From the NCBI GenBank assembly GCA_018881555.1, contig JACAXG010000026.1, forward strand, positions 2,537,459 to 2,601,458: a DNA stretch of 64,000 bases. Direction: 5' to 3'. The position numbers were made by a program, and so were the translations under genes. The DNA comes from Amblyornis subalaris. Taxonomy: Eukaryota; Chordata; Aves; Passeriformes; Ptilonorhynchidae. Shown here in pieces: positions 11,401 to 24,670 of the stretch (positions are counted from its first letter, which is position 1; each line of letters opens with the position of its first letter). Below the pieces are notes generated by a model that saw nothing but the letters and a program-made list of their open reading frames with translations, ran no database searches and was not told the DNA's origin.

Positions 11401-14397
11401 TGGATCAGGTGCCTTGATGCTGAAGATTTTTTCACATTTATTAACAGATATTTTTCAGTGATACCTACCTTTTTCCCAGAAAATACCTGTTAGGTCTGTC
11501 ATTATGAGTCTCACACTACCTCACACTATTCAGTTAACTATGGTTTATATTTTACCTTTGTTTTCTTTTAAGGCATTTTCTAACAAAAATCTATGGCAAG
11601 TGATAAAATGTTCTGAATGTGTAAAGGTATTCAGCTTCATAGTGGTCAAGAACAGAAAAGAAAAAGAGATCTGGACTATTTTTCTCTTATTCTTGTATGC
11701 TTAGGCCATTGAACATCATCTTTATATGAAATCCAATAGAATATGTTTTATTAAATCCTACATTTCAGGAAGGTCCTCTCTGATTATGAAACTATTGAAA
11801 GATGAGGGCTCCAGACCTTTCATTTTTAGTTACTAGCACTGTTATTTATTTTAGTTCATGATTTATATATTATGTTTGTTGTGTAGGTTAAAAAGCTCAT
11901 TAATATCCATCAATTCTGTCTGTATGTGTGTGTATGTGTGCAGACACTTATACAATAATGTTACATTACTTTTTGATAGAAATTATACAGACTGAGGTCT
12001 TTCAGTCACTCACTAAAGGGGCTTTTTTTCCCCAGGCCCTGAATTTTTCTTACGATTGTTACTCGATAGTTAGTATTTATGGTGATCAAAGAGTGGTGTG
12101 TAGTGTTGCATCATCTGTCTCACTGATGCCACAGACTGAGGTAAAATTATTCCTCCGTCCCTCTCATTACTTGGTTTGTATATCCATCCATCTCTGGCCG
12201 TTCGTGCAGCCTTATTCCACCAGGGACTCGTGTTAGTTACTGCCTGCCCTCCCAGCCTTTAAATCCTTTCCAGAGTAATTGCTTCCCAGGACAGCATCTA
12301 TCTCTGTATGGAGCCACATCTTATATACCTGTCATATCCTCTCAATTATTTCCAATTTACCTTTGTTACAGACAGATTTTACTGGTTATTAATCTTATTC
12401 GTCCAGATCACCAAAGGAAGAAAAAGATATCAGATCGACAAAGCTCAACTAAAAATGTGGAGTAGGAATGGAGGGATTTTTTTGATTTCTTAATTTAAAA
12501 GCTTTTTGCATGATCTGTCAGTCAATTCATAAATCTTTAACATGGCCTTTAATGCTATTTTAATCCATTTGGTAGTGCTAAATGGAGCATCAACTGACAT
12601 TGAGATTATGCTTTTTTCCCATGCTGGCTTCCACAGAATTGGAAATATTTCTAAACATCATTTATATAAGTGATTTGGTTCACAGGGACCTGACAATTGA
12701 GTGAAAGGAAAAGGGGTTAAACAAATAAAAAGAAAAGATTAAGTGAGAACAAGAAGTGGAGGGACAGAAAACAGTATAATTCTTCATGTTAAGTTTGCCA
12801 AAAATTGCGAGATAGCAAAAAATCTTTTCAAGTTCACGTCTGGAGTTAATTAGATTATTCAAATATCAATGTTTTATAGTAAGAAAATCATCCTTCTTTC
12901 CTCTTTTGAGTAGCATTAAAGACATTGTTCCAGTTTGCAGAAATGACTCTTAATATTTCCAAGAGATAAGCAGGTACCTTAGATAGTATGTTTACATCTT
13001 TGGAGATAAAATTATTTATATCAGGTGATTAAAATCTTTGTGAATACAAAATCATACTTTTTTCCCTTATACGTATTATTTAACATTCCCTTAGGTTTAT
13101 AATGAGCTGGAAATTATTAAATCATTATCTGTGATTAAGAGTACAGAAAAGATATATCATTTAAATTCCTATCATTCTGGTACCCCCATTAAAAGTGTTT
13201 TATTTCTATCTAGTTATCGTTTCATACAACATACAATTCTGAGAATAAGTCTCTTCCTTAAGTCCTTCTCACCCTGCCAGTGGTATATTTTCTGTGCTTT
13301 TGACTTTCCTTAGCTTAGTTAGATACTTCATAGGCAAAAATCAATATAAATAAAATGCTAGGTCCTGCTTGCTTTCTTTTTTTTTTCATTTGTTCTTTGT
13401 TACTTTTTATTTCTGAGTTCTGCTGTGGAATGAAGATGGAATTTTAGTCTTGGCTATCGTATTTTTCTTTGAATTGTGGTTAATGGATATCTAGTTTGGT
13501 CCTTTTAAAGATCTCCTTATTTTCAGTCTCGTTTTTCTTAGTTACTCAGTTCTACACTAGTGAGTCTCAATAGCATCTCAAGAGTTCTCTAGAGGGAAAA
13601 TACATATTTCTTTGGGTGAATCCCTATCAGAACTTGCTTTCAAACGATTTTGTCTCTGGAGTCATCACTTTGCACTGGTAACCTTCAGAGTGCTGTAGGA
13701 AGGAAATTAAATGTGATCTATAATGACAACAGAAAGTAAAAGTTGCTCTTTGGCAGGGATTGATTCAATGACAACTCCATCAATTTTTGCTTAGAACGAT
13801 GAACTGGAAGAAGACCCAATGCACATGATGGAGGAAAAGAAAAAAGACCAACTTTGGTTTGATTTTGGACAGGTTTCTATTCTTAAATACAATGTTAAAA
13901 AGGGGAGGCAGGCATCTGAAACTCAACCAGACATGTTTGAAACATAAACCAAACAGCAATCACAAAAGTCAGCATTTCTTTGTCATTATTTAATGATCAA
14001 GAATAAAATCCTTGATATTTTAAATGGAAATTTAATCAGTGTGCAAAGTAAAACAGATCTCCATTTTCTTGGATTAAATTCAGTTCTTTTTGGCTGTATA
14101 CTGAATTTGCAGGATGGAAAATGGTTTGTTTTTCTTTTTTTTTACTTTAAGACTTGCACATTGTTTCAATTTAGCAACAGTTCCGTATGAAATAAAATGT
14201 TCTTTAAAGCTTATTCATATTTCTAATCACTAACCTCTGAAAAACTCAGAATCCCTAAATACCTGAAGGACTGGAGGCACTAAGCAGATTTAAAATTGTC
14301 ATTGATTGGCAGTCCCTGAAAGTCAACTGCTCTGCCTTTGTGCTAACTAAAGTCTATTTTAGCTTTCATTCACTTTACATGTTCTGCTAGTCAGGAC

Positions 14398-14439
14398 AAA
14401 AAAAAAAAAAAAAAAAAAAAAAAGAAAAAGAAAAAAGAG
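14398..14439 (+). repeat. Poly-A tract (26 A) with A/G-rich extension
   Basis: A run of 26 A is followed by a degenerate purine tail of GAAAAA-type units. The pattern resembles a decayed retroposon tail or a simple homopolymer. I recognise no retroposon body upstream. Confidence 0.93.
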
Positions 14440-16848
14440 AAGCATTACTCTGAAAGTATCTTACAAAAAAAATTAAGATAAAACTCGGCAAAAATTCTAA
14501 CAAAATATTTTCAGGTCAAATTATGGACTTTATTCTGCAAAAGTTGAAGTTACTGAGAATTCTTTGGTTTGTAAGGGAGTAAAAACACAACTGTTTTGAT
14601 ATGTTTGAAATAAAGAATATAGGAACATTTCTGCATCTGATTGAGAGATTCTGAAATCTCTCACTGGCAGAACCCCTGTGAAACTCTGAGTCACCACAGG
14701 GGTCATCTGAATGCATAAATGGACAGGGATTGGGAGATAGAATAAATCATAAACTCCTTTCTGAAACAATCATAGCAGCTATGTATGAATTAAGGTTGTG
14801 TGTATTACAGTCAAGCAGTGATGGTCTTAATGTTATTTGATTCTTGATTGATTTCAAAGGTCAACAGCTCTCATCACTTTTTAATTGATAAATTAATAAG
14901 GGAGCTGAGTTGGATAATAGGCTAACAATTGACAAAGACAGAAAGATTTAACTGTAAAACAACCATGAATGAAAGGATTTCTGGAGGTCACCAGGTTTCA
15001 GCTCCACTCAAGGCAGAGCTGGCTTTGAATTTAGAGGCAAGTCTCGAGTCATATCAGGTTGCTCAGTCATACACATTTAAGCACTGAATTTTTCCCGGGA
15101 TGGGGGTTCCATAACCATCCTGGGCAACCTGCCGAGGAGAAAAACATTTTTAAGGAAAAAAGTCATGAAGGACCAAATCGGTCATAAAATGGAGAGTAGA
15201 AATATCTTATCAGAAGCTGCAAAACCACTGCTATAGTTTTATGTGAAGTGGCACAGGATCCACTAGAAATGATCACAGCACCTGGTTCCCATAAGGACAC
15301 CATTATGAGGAGTCACACCTTTTATAGGGGCCATGCTCCACTGACACCTTCTAAAGCAGGAGCTCAGAACCAGAGGGGGTGTGAGGGCAAAAGCTCTGTC
15401 TTCCTCATTTAATATTCTGGAGACCAGTGTTTTAATCTGTGTCCTCCACAGGTGGACTATCCTAGAAAATTTTGCTCGTGCAGTGGTTTTAGGGATCTGG
15501 ATAAAACTTCTCCTGCTTTTAGCATGTGGGAATATATATGGACCTTCCACATTTTCCAAGCACATCTCCATCTGTAGTAAAGAAGGCTGCTGAGAGGTAG
15601 GGACATGACATCCGGCCCCTTGACCAGCACTGGCGGTGTAGAGAGATTGATCCACCTGCTGCTCAGGCGAGGATTCTTCCACACCTCACTGCCAGGACAG
15701 AATCTCTGTCTTACTCCCCTAGGCTAAAGATAGAAAAAGAAAGCACTGAGGGTGAGATTCATCTCACCCTTCCCCAAAAGCACTCAAAAATAATGAACTA
15801 ATTAGATTTTTTATTTTTTATTCATGGGTTCGATGGATAGAAATTCCAATAAGGGAGCCATTTCATCTGCCTTTTTATTCCGAACTAAAAAAAAGAATCC
15901 TTGGTAATTAGATTAAACTGAATGCGTAATTTTTAGGTGAACTTTCTCATTGAGATTAAGGGTCAGGGACATGATGGTATTTAAACTTTCAGTTCCATTT
16001 TTAAGCAACTGTCTCACACTGATTTTACCAACAGCCAGCTGCCTGAGTAATTTCTGAGATTTGGATCTAATTACAGTGTAAAGATCATATGTGAAGTCTG
16101 TGGTTGGCCTTACTGAAGTAAATCTTTCAAGAAACACTGCATCCTCTCTTGGATAATATCAATAGTATTTTCCATGTCTGCTTCATTACCGAGATATAAT
16201 AATGGGAGAATGCATTTAGAGCTTGCACTTTATGAGAACATTTATAAATAAATTTTTACGATAGAAACAATAAATTTTAAAACTTAAAGTACTGTAAATT
16301 ATTGTACTTTCTATTTTATTATTGATGGGGATGTTCCTATCCATCTTTTAGTTATATTAAGAGAAAACTATTAACCAATTAATTAAAGGTAATAGGTGCA
16401 TGCAAAGAGCACGAGCTAATATGTGTTACATTAGTCACTAACTCAGGAAAGCACTTAGACACATTTGGTTGCAGTTAACTTGCCACAATTTAAATCAGGT
16501 TTGATCCTGTTCTTATTAAATCCATTTTACCAAATTAAGACACTAAGAAAAATATTACGTGTACTGTTTCAACGTCCTGCCTAATTTTAAAATTATTTAT
16601 TTTGAAGATTAATTTAAACTCATCTTTTGTGAATAAAAAAATCTACCTAATTTATCAAATTATAGTGAACTTCAAAGGCAATAATGCTTTAGGAAGTGCT
16701 CTCCCCTACTGCTTCTTCCTGTTGTATTTTAGAAAAGCTGAGGAAAGTCCTTGAATGCATGTGAAATGTGAATGCAGAAATGTTAAAAATTCATTATCGA
16801 ATGTACATCTTTGTTGTTTTCGGGTTCGAATAAACATACGGAGACAGC
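14440..16848. other. Non-coding stretch, no gene seen
   Basis: This stretch includes the longest open frame in the window (15263-15682, minus, 139 codons). It overlaps open frames on the other strand and matches no family I know. A frame of that length is expected about once by chance in this much sequence. A 10-bp palindrome with a 2-nt centre lies at 15749-15770. The region 16380-16640 is very AT-rich, with TTAATTA-type motifs that could mark a conserved non-coding element. Confidence 0.65.
15749..15770. repeat. 22-bp near-perfect palindrome
   Basis: AGGGTGAGAT (15749-15758) and ATCTCACCCT (15761-15770) are exact reverse complements around a 2-nt TC centre. With so short a spacer it would act as a dyad-symmetric protein site rather than as an RNA hairpin. 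No factor is assigned. Confidence 0.9.
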
Positions 16849-17135
16849 TGTCAGGGTTCTCTAACAGGCAGAGGCCAAAAGGGAGGAAGAAGAGAGAGCC
16901 GGCCTCTGCCCTAACTTTATTTTTATGTATTCAGAAACCATCGTGGATTGGAGGATAGGAATGCCACCTCTGCTGTCCACTGGTCAATAGAATTGTCTAT
17001 CATATAGGTTAGGAATTTATAACAATCTTTGCCGGTTAGGTCAACAAAACTGTGTTTATACAAAAGTGCGTGAGAAACTATTTAGCTGAACTAAAAACAC
17101 TGCACATCTGAAGAACTGCAAAATGCAGGGCCACA
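16849..17135 (-). mobile_element. Probable degraded ERV LTR, minus orientation
   Basis: On the minus strand the sequence reads like the R-U5 end of an LTR. An AATAAA signal (TTTATT on plus, near 16916-16921) is followed by a GC-richer pyrimidine stretch, and the element ends in CCTGACA at 16849, which gives the usual TG...CA terminus. The part further from 16849 is AT-rich with a TATAAA-like site. I could not find the other end or a target-site duplication, so the boundary at 17135 is a guess. It might be unrelated unique sequence. Confidence 0.4.
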
Positions 17136-20100
17136 CATCTTTACAAGAAAAACTATTTTTTTCTATGGACTAGGTAGTATTTTGACACTTGTTAAAAAAA
17201 AGGCATTATTTCTTAAACATATTAATATAAAATGTGATGAAAGGATAATACTCTCTAAACTCAGTAGAGAAGCACATGACATACAAGGTCTATGCTAGTA
17301 AAATAGCCAAAGTTAATTCATAACCATAATTGTTATTTAATAGTGATAAACTTGGCACTCTCTTTGCCGCTTTCAATGTCATGCCAATGAAGCTTTGTAA
17401 AAAGCAACCATCCAGCTTTGGCGATTTTTCTCTACTAAGGCATCCAGGAACATTTTGTGTTTGGAAGCTGTTTGATTTTTCAGTGCTTTTTTACGAGGAA
17501 ATTAGTGGCTCATGACAGAAACACATTTATCGGTTATATTGTAGTGGCAGATGAAGTGAACACTTCTCTTCCTACGAAGCGATGTTAATTTCTGGGACTT
17601 GAAGAAAGCAATGTCTGGAGATGCTCAGTTTCTTCCCATTCTTCTGACACAGGTCTCCCCAAACGAGACTCCACAAGACTTTTATCCTTTATCCTTTTAT
17701 CCTTTTATTCCTTCTGAAAGCAGCTTCCTAGGCCAATTGGTCTTCAAATGGGAAGTAAAATCCTGTAGCAACACAGATCAGAGGAGGCCTCTGAGGAGGG
17801 ATGAATAAACTCTTGAAAGAGTGAATAACATCTTGAGTGCTGCAGACAAGCAAAAATGCCCAAGGACCGCCAGCTGTGACATTTCCAGGGCCTGAAAGAT
17901 AACAGCAAGTTCTAGAATTGATTTGAAAGTTTGCTGACTCAGATGTTAACTTAATTTTTGAACAGCTCAGGAAGAGCAACTTCAATTTAGATGAGCAGAG
18001 AAAAATCAAACCCATTTGTTTACTTTCAATCTGAAAATAAATCTCTCTGATTTCATTCTCCGTGAAATTTAAATTCTGCCTTTCACCACACTAATAAGAT
18101 TGCCATATGTGCATGTTTTATTAATCATAAAAGCTTATTTAATTTATAGGGCTTTATTTACTTTCTGAATTAACGGTATGGTGAATATCTAAAGAGTACA
18201 TAGCTGATATTATCAACTTTATTATTGCTTAATGCTTACAGAGCAACAGAACCTCAAAGCCTCCAGAAATGACTGATGTCTGTGGTGTTGAGCTCCTTAA
18301 TGCACACAGGAAAGAAGGAAAGCAGAAGTTTGTTCACTAAGACAAAACTTTGTGGTTCATGCTTTGATGTCCCCAATAAGTAATAATGGCAAAGTCAGAT
18401 TCTTGCACAGGAAGAGGCAGAGAAATGAGCAGAAGAGTATTTTTTATTTGGGAGTGTTCTGTTCTTACTCTACATCCGTAGTGATACTGAGCTGTTGTCT
18501 CTTAAATACCCTCACTAAATTGCTCATAGGAGCTAATTCACATTTTCCTGTAAGAGCCCTCTCTGTGGAACATGGGTTCGAATTATTTTCTTTTTAGATG
18601 AGAATATTTTAGTATCAAGTGGTTTTAAATGAGAAGCATTTAATCTTAGTTTATAGCATGATTTCTATAACATAATTACAGGAAAGACATTTTCCAGAAA
18701 ACCTTTAGAATAGTCTGTTTTCTGACAGGATTAGCCAAACGGTTTAATATACGGTGGCTCCAAAAAGAAAAAAAAAAAGGAAAAATTTGCTTTACACAGG
18801 AATACAATAGGGAAGTTAGAACAACACAATATATGTTTGAAAGTCCAGTAACTGAAAACTGGATTGTCTGCCTACATGTGAGGTGGTTAATTACTGCTGA
18901 ATTTTCATTAAGTAGATATTAGACCTGTAAGGGACATCCTACTTTAATAAAGGGCAAATATCTTGTAAGACCATTTAAAGCTGTTTATACTTCAGCTGCC
19001 TTAGCCAACATGGAAAGACAGAAGTCTTGGAAGTCCTACCCATTTAACCCAACAAAGTTTCTATAACTTAATAATCAGGGTTGTTGAGCTTTTGTCTCCT
19101 TCTATTCATGGAAAAATAAAAGCACTCTTTAAAAAAACCCAAACTAGCCCCTTGCCATAAACCTATATACAAAGAGCTAAAAGGTATCTCACAGAATCAT
19201 CAAACTTTGCATAATACAGCATTTAGACTGGAACAGGTTTTGCCCCCTAGAAAAACCCTAGAAATCTGCTTAGCTTTGATTAAAATTTTTAAGTACTATT
19301 AAATGCAATTAACTAATTGGATTAAACCTGATTAAATACAGCTCCCTTTGGTTTCGCTGCGTTTTGAATCAGCTTCTGAGCAAGTTGCAAGACTAATCTA
19401 AATTATACTAACTCACTGCATGAAATCCTGGCTCTGCTGAAATCAGTGGTAAAACACCCATGGACAAACTGCATTCAGATCAGAATATTACTGAAATTGT
19501 CTCGTCAAAGTAGTGCTCAGCTCAAAGGCTTCTTTGCAGCAGTAACCCAAGTCCTGATATCACCTGGGGATTCAAACTGCTTGAACAAGTTTTAATTTTT
19601 GTCCCTGCTGCTCAAACAACAAAGTAAGGACTAAGCAGGGCTGGAGGTGTCCTGTGGAAGGAAAACTGTAAGTCTAAAGATTTTGGGGGATTTTTCCTTG
19701 GTTCCAGGTTTTCTGTGTAGTGTTTGATTTCTCTAAATGCTTTCTTTGCAGCTTTTCATGAGCTTTACAAGATCCAGGTGGTTTGTTAATAGTCACAGCT
19801 GTAAGGTCAACAGACCACCAGCATTTTAACCTTGTTATTTGCCTCTCATTTGTGTGATATTGGTTTTAACATGTCAGCCTGGATTTTGCACTTGCCTTAG
19901 CATTTTTCAGGAGATAACTGTATTCAAATACATAAATAACTCTGGCCAAGTGCAAGGCAACTTTGTTCATAGCATTCCATCTGGTTGTTGTGTTGTTCTG
20001 GGTTTGTGGCTATCACAGTGTTGATAACACACCAGCGTTTCAGCTATTGTTAAAAGTTCTTGCACAACATTGAGGGTCTCTGAGGGTTTCTCAGTTGAGA

Positions 20101-22378
20101 TTTGTCTGTGTTCAAAGCAGTCTGAAAGTTCCACCTTGCTTCTGTGGTTTGTGTTCTAGAGCTTTTGTGGTTTTTTGGGGGATTGCTTGATTGGTTTTTT
20201 GTTTGTGGGTTTTATTTGGTTGTGTGGGTTTTTTTTGGGTTTTGAGTGTTTCTTTGTTTTGGGTTTTTTTGTGACTATTTGTTTCAGAATGGACTATAAT
20301 TAATATTCTTTTGATATTAATTAACATGACTGATTAAATGGAAAGTTGGTTTCTGAGGATTCCCATTAGGAAATAAAAAGCATAGGTATCTATAATATAA
20401 ATAAATACCTGCACATATAGGAAAGCTAGTTAGCATTTGTTGAATATGTTATGAATTGTACTTCTGGATTTCATTCAAAAACTACATTTATAAACCATTT
20501 GGGTACTTTTCCACTGTTCAACAGCTGTATGTTTGGCTGAATAATGTATTGTTGGTATTAATTGAATAGTACATTGCCAGGTCTGACAGTGATCAGCAAT
20601 ACTTGGTGAACAACCTGTGCAATGAATTTTCATTCTGTCAGTTCCAGGAAGTGTTTTGGAAAGTAGTGTGTTACTTCAGTTTAATTTTGTTTCTAATGCT
20701 GTTTATCATCTGTGTGTTTTCTTATGTGGTGTTTTGCAAACTGAAGTTCTCTAATAATTTCTCATGGAGACACATGAGTCCACTGTATCATTGTATTCTT
20801 TAATGCTCTTGTCTCCATCCCCTTTTTGAAGCAATTTGACAAAGGGAAGAGGGGAACAGGGGAGCAAAGGCTTGTGTGTGAGAGGGAAAATGGAGGTGGA
20901 GGAGAACTGAGATTTGGAACAAGTGCCCTCACTCAACTGACATCTTCAGTGTGGGCTTGAAAATTCCCTGATCCACTTGTGTGTAGTGATTGTCCTGCTG
21001 GGAGGCCAAAGTCTGCAAGTCCATCCCTCCAGTCAGCCACAGAGCTGTGCTGTGACCTTCTCAGCTGGTGAGCAGGGAGCACTGGAAGGTAAAGGTGTCA
21101 TTATGGAGAAGAAGGAGAGAGTATATTGGGGAATAAAGGCTGCAACAGACGATCCTTTTGGGTTTAAACTCCCAACATTAAGAAATGGACAGCTGGGTGT
21201 GCTAGATTGGAGTAATGCACAGAAATTTAATAATCAGATTTATTAGTGCTGCTGCTCATGGGGCTTTTTAATATGGGAAAAGTACATATTGGTCTAAAAG
21301 CTGCATTGGAATAAAAGGTATTCAAAGAGCTGATATTTTTGGCTGCTAGCCAGAAAAGTCTATAAACTAAAAAATGGATATGTAACTAGTCAAAGTGGAA
21401 AAAGTATTTTTTTACTATCTAAATAATTTAAAGTAAACCACTTATTTTGAAAGTGTTTTCATTGCTGTTGCTTTCTTCTTGTACATCCAACTGGTGTAAA
21501 TTTTCAGGTATTTAAATAGCTTTTAATAGGATCAAACCAAAACACATTAATTTTTAATATTCTCAAAATTTGCTTAATTCAACATAAAATTTACAAGTTA
21601 TTTTTATTGACCATAAACCACATATTTGACAAATTTATTATTCAACTCCCAAACAGTTTAGACCTAAATCAAATTCCACTGTCAAGCCCTTTTAGTGTTA
21701 TGAGGATTTACCTTTTTTTTCATATGTTTGAATTAATACCATGCTGAACAACTACACAACCTTAAACATAGGGCTTAATAACCTTTTTTCCCTTGTTTGA
21801 CTGGTTTTCAGATGTTTCTGTGGAAGAGTCGTGTATGTCTCTTAAGTCCTCATTGCCAAGTATCTAATTCTCTTGTCTGAGTTCTTTAGAACTTAGTTCT
21901 TGGTATTGTTTAAAGTCTGTTACAGCTGGACCTGGTTAGACTAACAAAGGGGACCCGGGGAATTTATCTTTACCCTCAGAAGCTGGTTTGAACCTTAGAC
22001 AGGCACTGCACACTCCTGCACAAATGAAATGGAGTTTTCCAGTTTGTTAGTGGGAAAGCAAACCACTTCCATGATGATTCCTCCTCATTTGAAACCCTCC
22101 TCAAAGTGGCTTCTGTCGAAGGAAAGGATTCAGATTCCTGATTGATTCTGCAGATATCTGTGTCACAGATTTGCACAGGTGCAGAAGTGCTGACTGTTGT
22201 ATTAAATTCCTACTTTGGTAATTAAATCTAGGTGTGGTGTACTTGAGTAGCAGAACTCCCTGGTGTAGTTTATTCAATATTTTTCCCTTCCAGCCAAATA
22301 GTTAGTTTGCAAATTTACCATTTTACAAGCATAATATCATGTAAATTGAATCTTTTTCAGTAGGACTTGATTTATTTT
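17136..22378. other. Non-coding AT-rich stretch, no gene seen
   Basis: No gene is supported; the longest open frame is 95 codons (17728-18015, minus). There is a short ATCCTTTT-type tandem at 17682-17708. An AT-rich block at 19265-19400 carries several TTAA/TAAT motifs. A G/T-rich low-complexity tract lies at 20161-20273. The GC content rises modestly near 20.9-21.1 kb without a recognisable exon. Confidence 0.7.
20161..20273 (+). repeat. G/T-rich low-complexity tract
   Basis: The plus strand is almost entirely T and G, with several GGG runs separated by T-runs. It is strongly strand-asymmetric. The G runs are too far apart for a canonical G-quadruplex but could support a relaxed one. Similar tracts lie at 34908-34948, and in the opposite orientation at 38747-38846. 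Confidence 0.85.
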
Positions 22379-22740
22379 CTCGTGATAGATTGAGGGGGGG
22401 AAGGAAGCCAACACGTAGTGCAAATCCGATCTCTTAGAGACTTCCCTTTCGCTACAAAAAGAAGATTTTATCTCATCTTCTCAGGCCTAGTTTAATGGCT
22501 TCTATTCGTGACTAAATGTTAATCGTAGGTTAAGCTCCTCGGGGAGCTTGATCGTGTGTGGAAAGCTTCTGACAACGATCTTATTTAAGTGGAACCACAA
22601 AAAGTGTGTAGTAACCACCAGGAAATACTTCACAGTTGCTGCACTGGGGTCGGCATGATGTTGACCCACTGCTGTGAGAGGGCAGTCGTGACTGTGGAAA
22701 TCAGATGCTACTGGAGAAAAAAAACACCTGTGATCGAGAG
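22379..22740. other. CpG-rich patch of unknown origin
   Basis: I count about twelve CpG dinucleotides in roughly 360 bp, well above the surrounding DNA, where CpG is rare. The segment contains a 7-bp hairpin with a TCGG loop at 22532-22549 and AACCACA/AACCACC sequences that fit RUNX-type sites. No open frame of note crosses it and I recognise no repeat family. It could be a young or unfamiliar transposable element, a regulatory element kept unmethylated, or chance. Confidence 0.5.
22532..22549. repeat. 7-bp hairpin with TCGG loop
   Basis: AAGCTCC (22532-22538) pairs exactly with GGAGCTT (22543-22549) around the 4-nt loop TCGG. One wobble and one further A-T pair can extend the stem outward. 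It sits in the middle of the CpG-rich patch. Confidence 0.85.
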
Positions 22741-24540
22741 TAGACTCTCAGGGTGAGGGAAGGTTTCCTGAGCATCTTAAGAATCTCTCAGAGGCATCCA
22801 CCCCTTCCTAAAAGTTCTGCAAAACAATCAAATATTTGAATCTGTGACTTACAGATCTGTACATTTTTCTGTAAATAGCCCAACTAATGTTATTTTTAAC
22901 AAATTCATTGTTTAAAATGTTTTATGGCCGGTAGGACATCTTTTATAACATTTCAATAATCTTTTCTTGATTGCTTTTATCTATTCACTTCAATTATCAG
23001 CTCCTGGTCCTCTGCCACAATTGTGCTTAAGGGAGTTTAGAACCTCCCTTAGACTCCCTCCTAACCATCCTCAGTGTCCTAAACCAGGGCACTGCAGGCT
23101 GAGGTTAAATTGCAGGCTTGATTGTAAAGTAATTCATAGATATGGATTATATGACAATTCTGCTGAATCTTCTGAAGAGGTTTGAGTCATAAATACATGA
23201 AAGATTCCTTTCCTCTACTCAGCTCTGCTAAGCACTTTAATAATTTAGGGAAGAGTCTCAGTGGAATTGGGGAATTAGACTCTTGGGAATTGGAGGCTGT
23301 ATTTTGTTTTTTTTTTTTCTCGTAGTTATGAAATGTGATTTCTGCATAGCAGGTTCTGAAGGTCTTGTTTTCTAAAATTAAATAAAATTATCATATTACT
23401 TCAACTCGCTCTCTGCTTAAGCTGAGAGTAGTACATCCCAGCAGATTGATACCCTTCCAAGTGTGCCCCCAAAAAGACAAGACTCTTAAATTTAAAAATC
23501 AATAGCTTCAGTGCTTCCCAGACACAAACATGTAAAAGCTATCCTTTCTGACAAGTGTTTGGATTTTAGTCTGATGAATTGCTTTTCAGCAAGAGTGGAA
23601 AAAAAAAAATCCAATGCTTTTATTCTCCTACAGAGTAACATAACAATAAAAAATTTTCATGTCTCACTTATTTTGTCTTTTCTGGCTAGAATGTCAGAAT
23701 TGCACGCCAGAGTATGGAAGTGTCTCAGAGTATTTGTTTTCCTAGTGAAGTATGTATATAAATCTCAGTGATTCTGAAAAGCAGTTTTGAGTTACAAGGG
23801 GTTTAAAGTAACTTATTCTACTGTTTCCACTTCCTTGTATCTTTTTATTAACATCTAAAAAGGCTTGATATGGCTTATAAATTAGAAGCAGGGGAAATTC
23901 TGTTAGAATAGGGAGGCACCAATGATGTGGGCCAGCTACACAGACCGTTGCAGGTGCTGTTGTAGGTATTGCTCTGTAGGTCAGCAGGTGAGTTTTAAGC
24001 ATTAAACCTCTCATAATGGGTACATGGCAGCAAGGGTAGCATTTAAAGGTCATTCAATACCTGTCTTCAGAGGTGAATTGCAGAGTTAAACACTTCTGTC
24101 TCAGTAAATTCAAACAGGACCAGCCCCCCGGGCACAAAAGGTAGAAATAACAGCCCAAACCAGGTCTCATTTGCAAGGAGTTGGGCAACCGCACCCTCAG
24201 CATCATTTATTTGACTCCATTTAAATTCCTACTGCTGCCTGACACAATCCTGCCAGTGCAGTAACTAGGAGCTGCAGGATGGACTCCACAGGCAGGCTTT
24301 CCCAGCCACTGCTGATACCATATGAATAGTAATGATGATCCTAAGTAAAAACTCAATTAGTGAACTATGTAATGCCTTTCTGTTGGTATGTGCCATATAT
24401 CAGAGCACTGCAGAACAAGCAGGAAGATCTGTGTGCATAAATTTGTCTTGTTTATCTTCACACATTAATGCTACTTATCAAGCTACTGCGGAGGCCAAAG
24501 AAACAGCAAATAAAGAAGTTGTGTAATCTTGGGTAGAGTT

Positions 24541-24610
24541 TAAAAAGGCAACAAAACCCCAACAAAAACCATAACCGAAAAAATACAAACCAACAAAACC
24601 ATCCCAAAAG
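24541..24610 (-). repeat. A/C-rich low-complexity tract
   Basis: The plus strand is nearly all A and C, with ACCCC and AACAAAACC-type units, so the minus strand is G/T-rich. It is the same class of low-complexity sequence as at 20161, 34908 and 38747. Its origin is unknown. Confidence 0.8.
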
Positions 24611-24670
24611 AGACTGACCTTGAGCCACAGAGTTTTATCCCTACAATTTATGATCCTAGGAAGATTTAAG

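Larger units (their letters stand above)
5483..14397. other. Non-coding AT-rich stretch, no gene seen
   Basis: There is no supported gene. The longest open frames are 101-102 codons (9877-10182 and 11928-12236, plus) and look random. The stretch contains a degenerate 24-bp-period duplication at 5576-5616, an A-run joined to CCCCAACCC at 5873-5887, a 14-bp palindrome at 8945-8958, and a set of CCTCAG/CTGAGG arms at 11365-11400. A pyrimidine tract ending in AG at about 9306 resembles a splice acceptor but has no convincing exon after it. Confidence 0.7.

Noticed and set aside
15263..15682. 139-codon open frame on minus, the longest in the window
   Set aside because: Expected about once by chance at this base composition, overlaps open frames on the other strand, and shows no domain or family resemblance.
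16823..16831. tRNA B-box-like GGTTCGAAT (also at 15827 and 18575)
   Set aside because: No A-box at the right distance and no cloverleaf could be drawn around any of the three.
19188..19230. CACAGAATCATCAAACT, similar to the start of an antisense CR1
   Set aside because: The similarity stops after about 11 bases and the expected next block is absent.
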